From positions 1 through 57,935 of the forward strand of contig JAJRSD010000091.1 in assembly GCA_024278975.1 (NCBI GenBank): a stretch of 57,935 nucleotides of DNA. Reading direction: 5' to 3'. This document shows positions 24,883 through 34,346 of the stretch, one piece after another. Each line of letters starts with the position of its first letter. Positions within the stretch are counted from its first letter, which is position 1. Source of the DNA: Bacteroidota bacterium (GTDB lineage Bacteria; Bacteroidota; Bacteroidia; Bacteroidales; Prolixibacteraceae). Made by a program: the position numbers and the translations under genes. The notes beneath the pieces are model-generated. The model ran no database searches and was not told the origin of the DNA. It worked only from the letters and a program-made list of their open reading frames with translations.

Positions 24883-26673
24883 ATGAAGATCGAAAATATA
24901 ATACAAAAAGGAGTTGAAGCTGCATTGGCAGAACTCTATGATTTTACTCCGGTTGCCAATCAAATACAAATTCAAAATACACGAAAAGATTTAGATGGGG
25001 ATATTACTATTGTAGTATTTCCCTTTCTTCGGGTTTCAAAAAAATCGCCCGAACAAACAGGAGAGGAGATTGGAATTTTTATTCAGCAAAATGTCGATGT
25101 TGTGAATTCTTTCAATGTAATTAAAGGTTTTTTAAATTTGGAGATAACCAAAAATTATTGGATTGATAGTTTGTTGGATGCATATACAAACGAGAATTTC
25201 GGAATAAGTAGTGAAGGTGAAAACCCGAATACTGTAATGGTCGAGTATTCGTCACCAAACACTAACAAACCCCTGCATCTTGGTCATATTAGAAACAATT
25301 TGCTGGGATTTTCTATTTCAGAAATATTAAAAGCAAATGGGAATAAGGTTGTTAAAACAAATATTGTAAACGACAGGGGAATTCATATTTGCAAATCGAT
25401 GTATGCCTGGCAAAAGTGGGGAAATGGAAAAACTCCTGAAAATTCGGGTATTAAGGGAGACCATTTAGTTGGTGAATTTTATGTGGAGTTCGACAAACAT
25501 TATAAAGCCGAAATTGCTGAATTAGTGGAAAAAGGTCTTTCAAAAGAAGATGCAGAAAATCAGGCACCATCAATTTTGGCTGCTCGTGAGCTGTTGTTAA
25601 AATGGGAAGCCAAAGATGATGAGACATTAAACCTATGGAAAACTATGAATACCTGGGTTTACGATGGGTTCGAGATAACATATAAAAAACTGGGTGTCGA
25701 TTTCGATAAAATTTATTATGAATCGGAAACTTATCTTGTAGGTAAAAAGGAAGTATTGAGAGGATTAAAAAAAGGTATATTTTATCAAAAAGATGATAAC
25801 TCGGTTTGGGCAGATTTAACAAACGAGAAATTAGATCAAAAAATATTACTGCGCAGCGATGGTACTTCTGTTTATATGACACAGGATATTGGAACTGCAA
25901 AAATGCGTTTCGAAGATTATTCTATTAACGAAATGATTTATGTTGTTGGAAACGAACAGAATTATCATTTTCAGGTTTTAGCTGTTTTACTTGATAAGCT
26001 GGGTTATAAATGGGGAAAAGATTTGTATCATTTCTCGTATGGAATGGTGGAGCTGCCTTCGGGTAAAATGAAATCGCGCGAAGGGAAAGTTGTTGATGCC
26101 GACGATTTAGTTGAGGATATGATTAAAGTTGCCCGCAACGTTGCAAACGAACTTGGAAAACTGGAATCTCTATCGGATAGTGAAGCAGCAGAAACGCATA
26201 GAATGATTGCTTTGGGTGCTTTAAAATATTTTATTCTGAAAGTTGATCCAAAGAAAAATATGCTTTTCAATCCCGAAGAATCTATCGATTTTAACGGAAA
26301 TACCGGTCCTTTTATTCAATATACTTATGCACGAATTCAATCAGTTTTGCGAAAAGCAGCAGAGAAGAACATATCGATTCATAAGAATATTAGTGTTGAA
26401 ACTATTTCAGCAAAAGAGAAAGATTTGCTAAAAAGAGTCTCTTTGTACCCCTCAATTGTAAACGAAGCTGCAAATAATCATAGTCCGGCAGTAATTGCAA
26501 ATTATTGTTTCGAGCTGGTTAAAGAGTATAACCAGTTTTACCACGACCATTATATTATAGGAGAGACCGACGAGGAGATTAGAAATTTAAGATTAATTCT
26601 TTCGTCAACGGTAGCGAGTGTTATTAAAAAGGGAATGAATTTACTGGGTATTGAGATGCCGGAAAGGATGTAG
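24883..26673 (+). CDS. argS: Arginyl-tRNA synthetase
   Basis: The 596-residue class I aminoacyl-tRNA synthetase charges tRNA-Arg. It has the N-terminal Add-1 domain (about residues 1-90), the HIGH motif as HLGHIRNN in SSPNTNKPLHLGHIRNN (about residue 123-140), the KMSKS equivalent KMKSREGKVV (about 388-397), and the helical anticodon-binding DALR domain with FIQYTYARIQSVLRKA. Ends MPERM, as usual. It is a single gene between two terminators. Confidence 0.97.
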   Translation: MKIENIIQKGVEAALAELYDFTPVANQIQIQNTRKDLDGDITIVVFPFLRVSKKSPEQTGEEIGIFIQQNVDVVNSFNVIKGFLNLEITKNYWIDSLLDAYTNENFGISSEGENPNTVMVEYSSPNTNKPLHLGHIRNNLLGFSISEILKANGNKVVKTNIVNDRGIHICKSMYAWQKWGNGKTPENSGIKGDHLVGEFYVEFDKHYKAEIAELVEKGLSKEDAENQAPSILAARELLLKWEAKDDETLNLWKTMNTWVYDGFEITYKKLGVDFDKIYYESETYLVGKKEVLRGLKKGIFYQKDDNSVWADLTNEKLDQKILLRSDGTSVYMTQDIGTAKMRFEDYSINEMIYVVGNEQNYHFQVLAVLLDKLGYKWGKDLYHFSYGMVELPSGKMKSREGKVVDADDLVEDMIKVARNVANELGKLESLSDSEAAETHRMIALGALKYFILKVDPKKNMLFNPEESIDFNGNTGPFIQYTYARIQSVLRKAAEKNISIHKNISVETISAKEKDLLKRVSLYPSIVNEAANNHSPAVIANYCFELVKEYNQFYHDHYIIGETDEEIRNLRLILSSTVASVIKKGMNLLGIEMPERM

Positions 26674-26685
26674 ATAAAAGAAAAA

Positions 26686-26704
26686 AGGAGATTCAAAATC
26701 TCCT
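26686..26704 (+). terminator. Terminator after argS
   Basis: AGGAGATT-CAA-AATCTCCT is a perfect 8-bp stem 12 bases after the argS stop, with a weak T-rich tail. Confidence 0.6.
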
Positions 26705-26918
26705 AAATTTCTTTATACGTAATTGATTGATTTAATGATAAAGGGTAAAAGCATCCTTCCCTGTTTTAATATATTCCTGAAATAGTAAAAAGGTAACCCT
26801 GCGCACAGCAATATCTTCTGAAAATATTGCCATTTATATTGAAACTAAACAGGAAGAGTTTTCGGTATAATTTATTATTTTTATGAATCTAAAATATCTA
26901 TTCTTAAAAATTACAACT

Positions 26919-29552
26919 ATGAATAATCTTAAATCTCTGTTTCTGTTAATCATTGTTTTTATCTCTTTTCTCGAAATTACTGCACAAACTGATTCTGTTA
27001 AATTAAAAACACCCGAAAACTTTTTTGGGTTTCAACCCGGAACCGACCGTTCGTTGTTTAATTACGATCCTTTAATCGAATATTTGCAATTGGTTGCCGA
27101 TGTATCTCCACGAGTAAAAATGATTGAAATTGGAGAGTCGCCAATGGGTAAAAAAATGTATGCTACTTTTTTCTCATCCGAAGAAAATATTAGTAATCTG
27201 GATAGATTAAAGCACATTAATAAAGAACTGGCAATAAATCCCAATTTGTCTGAAAATGAAGTAAAAACCTACACCAACGAAGGGAAAGTATTTATAATGG
27301 CTGCACTTTCGATGCACTCAACCGAAGTCGGACCTTCTCAATCTGCTCCGTTGCTTGCCTATGAACTTGCTACAACAACCAATCCCAAATTATTAAGCTG
27401 GCTTGACGATGTTGTGTATATGATTGTTCCTTCGCACAACCCCGATGGAATGGATTTGGTTGTTAACCATTACAATCAATCTAAAGGAACAAAATACGAA
27501 GGTGGCAATTTGCCGGTGGTTTATCATAAATATGTTGGGCACGATAATAACCGCGATTTTATTACGCTCACACAAAGCGATAATCTGGCAGTTGCACGAC
27601 TATATAATAAAACCTGGTATCCGCAGGTAATGGTTGAAAAACATCAAATGGGTTCGTACGGACCACGATATTTCGTGCCTCCAATGCACGACCCGATTGC
27701 AGAAAATATTGATGAACGTATTTGGAACTGGACATGGATTTTTGGTTCGAATATGGCAACTGATATGGCTGCCGATGGTTTGGCAGGAGTATCGCAACAC
27801 TATCTTTTCGATGATTATTGGCCGGGCTCAACCGAAACTGCATTGTGGAAAAACGTAATTGGTTTGCTTACCGAGTGTGCAAGTGTACAGTTTGCAAAAC
27901 CAATTTATGTTGAAAAGAATGAACTGCGTGCATCGGGGAAAGGTTTGGGAGAATACAAGAAAAGTATAAATATGCCATTTCCGTGGAACGGTGGATGGTG
28001 GCGTTTAAGCGATATTATTAAATATGAATTATCGTCAACCTGGTCATTAATAAAAACCGGGTCGATACATAAAAATGAGATTCTTTTAAACCGAAATGCA
28101 CTCTGCAAAAAGGAGGTTAAAAAAGGAAAAACTATGGCTCCTGCATATTTTATTATGTCGCATTCTCAGCACGACAAAGGAGAGTTAAATGGTTTAATTA
28201 CTCTGTTGGACGAACATGGTATTTCTGTTTATAAATCATTCGATAAAATACAGTACAAAGGGAGAGTGATTGAAAAAGGAGATTATATTGTTCCGCTGGC
28301 ACAACCATTTCGTGCTTTTATTAAAGAGGTAATGGAATCTCAAAAGTTCCCTGCAAGACATTATACTGCCGGCGGCGAAATGATTAAACCTTACGATATT
28401 ACAAGTTGGTCGCTGCCTTTACATCGTGGGGTATCTTCTTTTCAGATTGATGAGGTTGTTGATGATTTGGAAACTGCTTTAATTAAAGTGGAATTTCCTT
28501 TGCTGTTAGATGATGAACATTCAGATAACACAAAGTCGATTGTATTTCCGGTTAATCGCAACGAAAGTTTTAAAATGGCTTTCGCGGCAATGTCACTGGG
28601 AGTCGAGGTTTTGAGAGTAACTGAATCCTATAAAGTTGGAGAGGTGATTCTTCAAAAAGGAGACTTTGTAATTAATATTAGTAAAGATAACTCAGGTAAA
28701 TTACATGAAATATTTAGTGAACTGACTGTAAGTCCAGTTTCTTTACCCGAGAATATATCTAACAATGTTGAGAAATTGGAACTTCCTAAAATTGCATTGA
28801 TTGAAACTAATTTCCATGATATGGATGCAGGATGGACACGTTATATTTTTGATACATACCAGATTCCTTTTACAATTGTAAAACCAGGCGAAGTAAAGGA
28901 GAAAGATCTTTCGGAATTTGATGTGATTGTTTTCCCTGATAACAACAAATCGATTCTATTGGAGGGGAAATATAAAGGTAGCAGCGGCACTTATTCAATT
29001 CCTTCATACGATCCGCAGTTTACAAAAGGTATAGAAAAAGAGGGAGTCCAAAAATTAATGAAGTTTGTAAATGATGGTGGTACAATTCTTAGTTGGGGAC
29101 TTTCAACAGGACTGTTTTTGGGTGCGCAGTCAATAAAAATAACGGAAAAGGAGAAAGAGGAGTTTCAGTTGCCTGTTCCCGATATCTCCGACAATCTGAA
29201 AAAGAAGGGTTTGTATGCACCTGGTTCTTTGTTGAATATTGATTTAAAAACCGATCATCCGTTAACTCTGGGAATGCAAAAAACAGCAAAAGTATTTTCT
29301 CGTGGCCGACCGGTATTTTCTACATCAATTCCATATTTCGATACCGACCGCCGTGTGATTGCAGCGTACCCCGATGATAATGTTTTGGCAAGTGGTTATG
29401 CAAAAAATAACGAATTATTGGAAGGTAAATCGGCAATGGTTTGGGCAAAAAAAGGAAAAGGGAATTTTGTATTTTATGGATTTTACCCTCAGTTTAGAGC
29501 ATCAACCTCCGGGACGTATAAATTGTTGTTTAACGCTCTGTTGTTAAAATAG
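26919..29552 (+). CDS. M14-family zinc carboxypeptidase, secreted
   Basis: The ATG at 26919 gives 877 residues with a signal peptide MNNLKSLFLLIIVFISFLEITAQ; an ATG at 26883 would add 12 residues. The N-terminal 350 residues form the M14 peptidase domain: MAALSMHSTEVGPSQSA supplies the His and Glu of the zinc site, then PSHNPDGMDLV and GHDNNRDF, and a catalytic-Glu region near TECASVQ. The rest is a long C-terminal part common to large Bacteroidota M14 proteins, with a DJ-1-like/glutamine-amidotransferase-type segment (IALIETNFHDMDAGWTRYIF) near 640. It probably trims peptides in the periplasm or outside the cell. Confidence 0.88.
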   Translation: MNNLKSLFLLIIVFISFLEITAQTDSVKLKTPENFFGFQPGTDRSLFNYDPLIEYLQLVADVSPRVKMIEIGESPMGKKMYATFFSSEENISNLDRLKHINKELAINPNLSENEVKTYTNEGKVFIMAALSMHSTEVGPSQSAPLLAYELATTTNPKLLSWLDDVVYMIVPSHNPDGMDLVVNHYNQSKGTKYEGGNLPVVYHKYVGHDNNRDFITLTQSDNLAVARLYNKTWYPQVMVEKHQMGSYGPRYFVPPMHDPIAENIDERIWNWTWIFGSNMATDMAADGLAGVSQHYLFDDYWPGSTETALWKNVIGLLTECASVQFAKPIYVEKNELRASGKGLGEYKKSINMPFPWNGGWWRLSDIIKYELSSTWSLIKTGSIHKNEILLNRNALCKKEVKKGKTMAPAYFIMSHSQHDKGELNGLITLLDEHGISVYKSFDKIQYKGRVIEKGDYIVPLAQPFRAFIKEVMESQKFPARHYTAGGEMIKPYDITSWSLPLHRGVSSFQIDEVVDDLETALIKVEFPLLLDDEHSDNTKSIVFPVNRNESFKMAFAAMSLGVEVLRVTESYKVGEVILQKGDFVINISKDNSGKLHEIFSELTVSPVSLPENISNNVEKLELPKIALIETNFHDMDAGWTRYIFDTYQIPFTIVKPGEVKEKDLSEFDVIVFPDNNKSILLEGKYKGSSGTYSIPSYDPQFTKGIEKEGVQKLMKFVNDGGTILSWGLSTGLFLGAQSIKITEKEKEEFQLPVPDISDNLKKKGLYAPGSLLNIDLKTDHPLTLGMQKTAKVFSRGRPVFSTSIPYFDTDRRVIAAYPDDNVLASGYAKNNELLEGKSAMVWAKKGKGNFVFYGFYPQFRASTSGTYKLLFNALLLK

Positions 29553-29787
29553 TAGGTGTGTCGGTATTGTTTCAGAGAGTCGGACTTTTGATTTAAAATT
29601 TAAAACATGAATTATTCTTTTCATGTAAACTTTTGTAATGTCAGGCAATTCAAGACTGAAAAAGCTCTCGCAAAAACTCGAAGCCAAACCTCTTTTAGCT
29701 ACTACCTGCAATTTACTATTTCGTTTAAAGTTATACATCTAATATTTACTCAGTAAAAAACAATTTATGAAATCTGTTAAGTTTTTC

Positions 29788-29795
29788 TATTTTTG
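29788..29795 (+). promoter_or_regulatory. Promoter of the cyclophilin gene
   Basis: TATTTTTG matches the -7 box, with TTTA about 20 bases upstream at 29764-29767 as a near -33. It lies 23 bases before the ATG at 29819. Confidence 0.5.
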
Positions 29796-29818
29796 TGAAA
29801 AATTATAATAACGATAAA

Positions 29819-30256
29819 ATGAAAGTAGCAGAAATTCATACTTCAAAAGGGATAATGAAAGTGAAATTTTTCGAGGAAGATGCTCCGAAAACAGTGGCAA
29901 ATTTTATTAAGCTCTCTGAATCGGGATATTACGATGGATTAACATTTCACCGTGTAATTCCAAATTTTGTAATTCAAGGCGGATGCCCTGATGGAACGGG
30001 CGCTGGCGGCCCCGGATACACAATTGATTGTGAATTGGATGGCAACAATCAGTACCACGACAAAGGTGTTTTATCGATGGCACACGCCGGAAAAAATACC
30101 GGTGGCTCGCAGTTTTTTGTTTGTCTTAGTCGCGAAAATACGCAACATTTAGATCGCCATCACACTTGTTTTGGAAAAGTTTACGAAGGATTAGATATTA
30201 TCGACGATATCAGACAAGACGATGTAATTGAGAAAATCGTGATTTCAGAATCTTAA
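29819..30256 (+). CDS. Peptidyl-prolyl cis-trans isomerase, cyclophilin type
   Basis: The ATG at 29819 gives 145 residues; the longer frame begins with a GTG inside the promoter. The cyclophilin core is complete: YYDGLTFHRVIPNFVIQGG (catalytic Arg in FHRV), GAGGPGY, GVLSMAHAGKNTGGSQFFV and LDRHHTCFGKV. There is no signal peptide, so it is cytoplasmic and assists folding by isomerising Xaa-Pro bonds. A strong terminator follows 20 bases later. Confidence 0.94.
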   Translation: MKVAEIHTSKGIMKVKFFEEDAPKTVANFIKLSESGYYDGLTFHRVIPNFVIQGGCPDGTGAGGPGYTIDCELDGNNQYHDKGVLSMAHAGKNTGGSQFFVCLSRENTQHLDRHHTCFGKVYEGLDIIDDIRQDDVIEKIVISES

Positions 30257-30275
30257 AAAATGTTAAAATATTTTG

Positions 30276-30308
30276 AAGGGGAAATGTAAATTGCATTTCC
30301 CCTTTTTT
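30276..30308 (+). terminator. Strong rho-independent terminator
   Basis: GGGGAAATG pairs with CATTTCCCC across a 7-nt loop, followed by six T. It ends the cyclophilin transcript. Confidence 0.88.
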
Positions 30309-30339
30309 CTTTAATTTGAATAAAAAATAATTTTCCAGA

Positions 30340-31053
30340 ATGATTAAAGAATTCCATTTTTCGTTCGATGAGCTAAATATTATCCCAAAAGATTTAATCG
30401 ATTTGCTGGGATTTGAAGATGGAGTAGTTCCTGAACCTTTTCCGAAAATTATTGAACAAGCACTATTGGAGGCTTCACAGTTTTGTTCAATAACCGGAGG
30501 ATACAAAATTCTTGAGTCAGTTGAAATTAATCAGAAAAATGCTACTATAAAAATTGAGACTGAAATATTCTCTCCATCAAAAATTGTTACAACACAACTG
30601 AAAGAATCTACCTCGGTGGCACTTTATATTTGTACTGCCGGAGAAGAAATTTCAAATCGTGCCAATGAAATATTAACCCAAGGAGACCCGATGCTGGGAT
30701 ATATTTTTGATGTAATTGGCTCGGTTACAGTCGAAAAGGCAACAGATAAAATGCAGAAACTGCTAGAAATAGAAGTAAAAAAACATGGATTAAATATTTC
30801 CGACCGCTATTCTCCCGGGTACTGTGAATGGAGTGTTGCCGAACAGCAGAAACTTTTTAGTTTTTTCCCTCATAATTTCTGTGGCGTTTCACTCTCCAAA
30901 TCATCGTTAATGAGCCCAATTAAATCGGTTAGCGGAATTATTGGAATTGGAATCGACCTCAAACAAAAAGGTTACCAGTGCCGCTGGTGTAACGATGAAA
31001 ATTGTATTTATGGAAAAATTAAGCAGCAGAAAAATTCATCTAAAGCCAATTAG
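30340..31053 (+). CDS. Stand-alone MetH reactivation-domain protein
   Basis: The 237-residue protein matches the AdoMet-binding activation domain of B12-dependent methionine synthase but is not attached to MetH: GDPMLGYIFDVIGSVTVEKATDKMQ and RYSPGYCEWSVAEQQKLFSFF (the RxSPGY motif that binds AdoMet). The C-terminus ends with a cysteine cluster, CRWCNDENC (about residues 218-226), absent from the E. coli domain and suited to an iron-sulfur cluster or metal. It probably helps reductive reactivation of a corrinoid enzyme encoded elsewhere. Such split domains are known in anaerobes. Confidence 0.82.
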   Translation: MIKEFHFSFDELNIIPKDLIDLLGFEDGVVPEPFPKIIEQALLEASQFCSITGGYKILESVEINQKNATIKIETEIFSPSKIVTTQLKESTSVALYICTAGEEISNRANEILTQGDPMLGYIFDVIGSVTVEKATDKMQKLLEIEVKKHGLNISDRYSPGYCEWSVAEQQKLFSFFPHNFCGVSLSKSSLMSPIKSVSGIIGIGIDLKQKGYQCRWCNDENCIYGKIKQQKNSSKAN

Positions 31054-31063
31054 ATTGTTGCAG

Positions 31064-31094
31064 GTTACAGGTTTCATGTTATAAAACCTGTAAC
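31064..31094. terminator. Inverted repeat between convergent genes
   Basis: GTTACAGGTTT (31064-31074) pairs perfectly with AAACCTGTAAC (31084-31094). It sits between the MetH-domain gene (+) and yqeY (-) and probably terminates both; T-runs are poor. Confidence 0.5.
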
Positions 31095-31124
31095 ACATAA
31101 CATTTCATTTACCTACAAAATAAA

Positions 31125-31574
31125 TTACTGTAAAAGAGTTCGCACCTTAACAGAAATATCTTTCCCATCGGCTTTTCCGGTAAGTTTTTTCGAAGCAATT
31201 CCCATTACTTTTCCCATATCTTTCATCGAGGTTGCCCCAACTTCATCGATTATAGATTTTACAATTGCAGATAATTCTTCATCCGAAATTTTTGCAGGTA
31301 GATATTTCTTAAAAACCGCAACCTGAGCCATTTCAACTTCATACAAATCTTCACGATTTTGTTGTTTGTAAATTTCAGCCGAATCGTTTCCTTGTTTTGC
31401 CAGTTTCGAAATTATTTTCAGAACATCATCGTCTGTAATTTCAGCACTTGCTCCTTTTGCCGATTTAGCTTCGAGCATAACTTTTTTAATATTCCTGAGA
31501 GCTTCAAGTTTTACCTTTTCGCGAGCTTTCATTGCCGCTTTAATATCGTCGTTTATCTGTTCGAATAGTGCCAT
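31125..31574 (-). CDS. yqeY: GatB/YqeY domain protein
   Basis: The 149-residue protein is all-helical and matches YqeY, related to the tail of the GatB amidotransferase subunit: ALFEQINDDIKAAMKAREKVKLEALRNI at the N-terminus and YLPAKISDEELSAIV near residue 92, then MGKVMGIASKKLTGKADGKDIS. A tRNA-linked role is suspected in the family but not established. It follows ftsZ by 11 bases and is the last gene of the dcw cluster here. Confidence 0.92.
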   Translation of the reverse strand: MALFEQINDDIKAAMKAREKVKLEALRNIKKVMLEAKSAKGASAEITDDDVLKIISKLAKQGNDSAEIYKQQNREDLYEVEMAQVAVFKKYLPAKISDEELSAIVKSIIDEVGATSMKDMGKVMGIASKKLTGKADGKDISVKVRTLLQ

Positions 31575-31585
31575 AATATATTGTT

Positions 31586-32980
31586 TTAATCTACCTGATC
31601 GTGTAGATATGAATTTCTATCTGATATTTTATTGTCTTTTGTAACCGAGAATCTGGATGTCTCTTTTTTATATTGCGGGTCGTTCATTCTAATTTGCCGA
31701 CGTTTGTAGGCAGGTATATTTTCCAACTCGTCAACATCCTCGTCACTCAAAGTTATATAATCAACTGTAACTTTATTATCGTTTAAATTTTCACGCGTTT
31801 TTGAAGTATTAGGATACAACGCCTCAAAATCACTCTCCTCTTTTTGCTTCTCTTTTGTTATATCAAACTCAACAAAATTCTGCTCGGGAGAGGAGATTTT
31901 ATTACCGGAAGAATTATGTTTTGAAACTAAATCAACTTTATTATCACCACTATTTAAAGTAAATTTATTTTGTCCGCTATTTTTTTCTCTATGTAAATCG
32001 AAGATGCTTTTTGTACTAAAACCAGTTGCAATTATTGTAACCGACAGACTTTCTTCCAACAACTCCTCCGTTCCATTTCCCCAAATTATGTTGGCTTCGA
32101 AACCTGCCATATTTTGCACAAAATCGGTAATCTGTCCAATCTCCGACATTGTAACTTCGCGATTTCCAGAGGTGATATTTAGCAAGATGTTTTTTGCTCC
32201 GCGAATGTCGTTATTATTTAACAGCGGCGAGTTCAGCGCTTTTTCGGTAGCATCGAGGGCGCGATTATCGCCATCAGCAATTCCGGTTCCCATTACAGCC
32301 AAACCACTTGTACGCATTACAGTTTCAACATCTGCAAAATCAACATTTATATACCCCGGAACAGTAATAATTTCAGCAATTCCCTTTGCTGCAGTTGCCA
32401 AAATATTATCGGCTTTTGCAAATGCTTTCGAAATTCCAAAATCACCATACATTTCGCGTATCCGCTCGTTGTTTATCACCAAAAGCGAATCTACATACCG
32501 TTCCAATTCTGCGATTCCGTTAATTGCTTGTTTAATTCTACGCCGCCCCTCATTTTTAAAAGGGATTGTAACGATTGCAACTGTTAAATAACCTGCCTCT
32601 TTACAGGCTTTTGCAATTACCGGTGCACCACCGGTTCCTGTTCCACCGCCCATTCCGGCAGTAATAAATACCATTTTTGTATTCTCCGACAATGCATTTT
32701 TCACATCATCAATATTTTCAAGGGCAGCTTTTTCTCCCACTTCCGGTTTATTCCCGGCACCGCGTCCTTCAGTTAACGATGCCCCAAGTTGCACTTGCAT
32801 TTGTACCGGGCTCGATGCCATTGCCTGCGCATCGGTGTTACAAATAATAAAATCGACATCACGAATACCTTGTTCGTACATGTGATTTACTGCATTTCCA
32901 CCACCACCACCAACTCCGATTACTCTTATCTCGGCACCAGGTTTTTTATGAAGTGTAAAGTTTGCCAAATTATCAGTCAT
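31586..32980 (-). CDS. ftsZ: Cell division protein FtsZ, second tandem copy
   Basis: The ATG at 32980 gives 464 residues (the frame opens three codons earlier at TTG). The GTPase core is intact: GVGGGGGNAVNHM, NTDAQAM, GGGTGTG, and the T7 loop NVDFADV that completes the partner's active site. The long tail carries ENIPAYKRRQIRM about 45 residues before the end, the conserved peptide by which FtsZ binds FtsA and other anchors. It therefore looks like the conventional ring-forming FtsZ. It lies 27 bases after the other ftsZ. Duplication in tandem at the dcw locus is unusual. Confidence 0.93.
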   Translation of the reverse strand: MTDNLANFTLHKKPGAEIRVIGVGGGGGNAVNHMYEQGIRDVDFIICNTDAQAMASSPVQMQVQLGASLTEGRGAGNKPEVGEKAALENIDDVKNALSENTKMVFITAGMGGGTGTGGAPVIAKACKEAGYLTVAIVTIPFKNEGRRRIKQAINGIAELERYVDSLLVINNERIREMYGDFGISKAFAKADNILATAAKGIAEIITVPGYINVDFADVETVMRTSGLAVMGTGIADGDNRALDATEKALNSPLLNNNDIRGAKNILLNITSGNREVTMSEIGQITDFVQNMAGFEANIIWGNGTEELLEESLSVTIIATGFSTKSIFDLHREKNSGQNKFTLNSGDNKVDLVSKHNSSGNKISSPEQNFVEFDITKEKQKEESDFEALYPNTSKTRENLNDNKVTVDYITLSDEDVDELENIPAYKRRQIRMNDPQYKKETSRFSVTKDNKISDRNSYLHDQVD

Positions 32981-33007
32981 TTTTTTCAAGTTTAAGGTTC
33001 AACGGTT

Positions 33008-34336
33008 CTACTCCATCGGTTGGTCTTCTCCGTCGTCGAATAATTTTCCCAGTCCAAAGTTTTTGAAAAACCAATTATCAACATTCGATTCTGTAACCGG
33101 TTCGTCGGTTTTTGCTTTCTGCTTTTTTGCACGTTTCTCGCGCTTTTCGCGTCGCGAAATGGAAGCACTCTCTTTACGCGATTTATTCCTGACAGTAAAA
33201 ACATTACTTTTGGCGGCCGGTGATTGACACTCACTCTCCTCCTCTTCCGGCTCAACAAAAAAAGAACTCTGAACCGGTTGCTCTACTTCTACTGTTTTCT
33301 CTGCGGGCTCTTCTTCGAGTTCAAAAATCTCAGGCTTCTCTTTTTCCTGAAGTGTTTGATTAGGATTATTCACAAAACCGGTTGCTAAAATTGTTACGCT
33401 CACATCGTCACCCAACGATTCGTCGTAACCATTTCCCCAAATAATATCGGCTTCCTGCCCCGCTTTTTCCTGCAAAGTTTCAATTATCTCGCCAATTTCG
33501 CCAATGCGAATTTCCTCTTTACCAGAGATAATATTCAGTAAAATATTTTTTGTTCCGTAAATATCGTTACTATCTAAAAGTGGCGACTCCAACGCTTTAT
33601 TCACAGCATCCATCGCACGTCCCTCGCCGGAAGAGAGACCTGTTCCCATAATAAATAGCTCGCTGTTGTGCATTACCGTGTGAACATCGGTGAAATCGAT
33701 ATTTACATTTCCATGCACTGTTATAATTTCGGCAACACCTTTTACCGCCGTTGCAACAATATTATCGGCCATTTTAAAAGCCTGCCGCGCCGGTAGATCT
33801 CCATAAATATTATGAAGGCGCTGATTACTAATCACCAACATACTATCTACAAATTCGCCAAGCTTTTTAATACCTTCTCTGGCTTGCGCGTTACGTTTTT
33901 TACCCTCGGCAGGCGACGGAATTGTAACCACAGCAATTGTAAGAATTCCCAACTCGCGGGCCAGACTCGCAATAACAGGAGCCGCACCAGTTCCGGTACC
34001 TCCTCCCATTCCGGCAGTTATAAACAACATTTTGGTGTTGTTTTCTAATACTGCTTTAATATCGTCGTAGTTTTCGCGTGCCGATTCTTCACCCATTTCG
34101 GGCTTATTTCCGGCACCACGTCCCTCGGTTAAAGTAACGCCCATCTGTATTTTTGTGGGCACAGGGCTTGATTCTAATGCTTGCGAGTCAGTATTACAAA
34201 TCAAATATTCTACTCCTTTGATTCCCTCTTCGTACATATGACTAACCGCATTGCAGCCACCTCCGCCAACGCCAACAACCTTTATGATTGAAGACGATGT
34301 CTTCGGAAATTGAAAGTTTACTAATTCTTCGGTCAT
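33008..34336 (-). CDS. ftsZ: Cell division protein FtsZ, first tandem copy with atypical tail
   Basis: The 442-residue protein has a complete tubulin-type GTPase core: GVGGGGCNAVSHM, NTDSQAL, GGGTGTG at residues 111-117, and T7 loop NIDFTDV. Its linker is acidic (EEEPAEKTVEVEQPVQ) and then strongly basic (SRREKREKRAKKQKAK). Unlike its neighbour it has no IPAxxRR peptide; it ends NWFFKNFGLGKLFDDGED, an aromatic, amphipathic-looking segment. That tail could bind membrane or a different partner, which is inference. It follows ftsA by 10 bases and is the copy in the normal ftsZ position. Confidence 0.93.
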   Translation of the reverse strand: MTEELVNFQFPKTSSSIIKVVGVGGGGCNAVSHMYEEGIKGVEYLICNTDSQALESSPVPTKIQMGVTLTEGRGAGNKPEMGEESARENYDDIKAVLENNTKMLFITAGMGGGTGTGAAPVIASLARELGILTIAVVTIPSPAEGKKRNAQAREGIKKLGEFVDSMLVISNQRLHNIYGDLPARQAFKMADNIVATAVKGVAEIITVHGNVNIDFTDVHTVMHNSELFIMGTGLSSGEGRAMDAVNKALESPLLDSNDIYGTKNILLNIISGKEEIRIGEIGEIIETLQEKAGQEADIIWGNGYDESLGDDVSVTILATGFVNNPNQTLQEKEKPEIFELEEEPAEKTVEVEQPVQSSFFVEPEEEESECQSPAAKSNVFTVRNKSRKESASISRREKREKRAKKQKAKTDEPVTESNVDNWFFKNFGLGKLFDDGEDQPME

Positions 34337-34346
34337 ATCTTTTGTT

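Noticed and set aside
29544-29738. Short minus-strand ORF between the M14 gene and cyclophilin
   Set aside because: It has no recognisable domain, no good start region and lies in a gap typical of promoter DNA.
32004-32591. Long plus-strand ORF antisense to ftsZ (195 codons)
   Set aside because: It mirrors the coding frame of ftsZ and its composition is that of antisense DNA; no family or start signal supports it.
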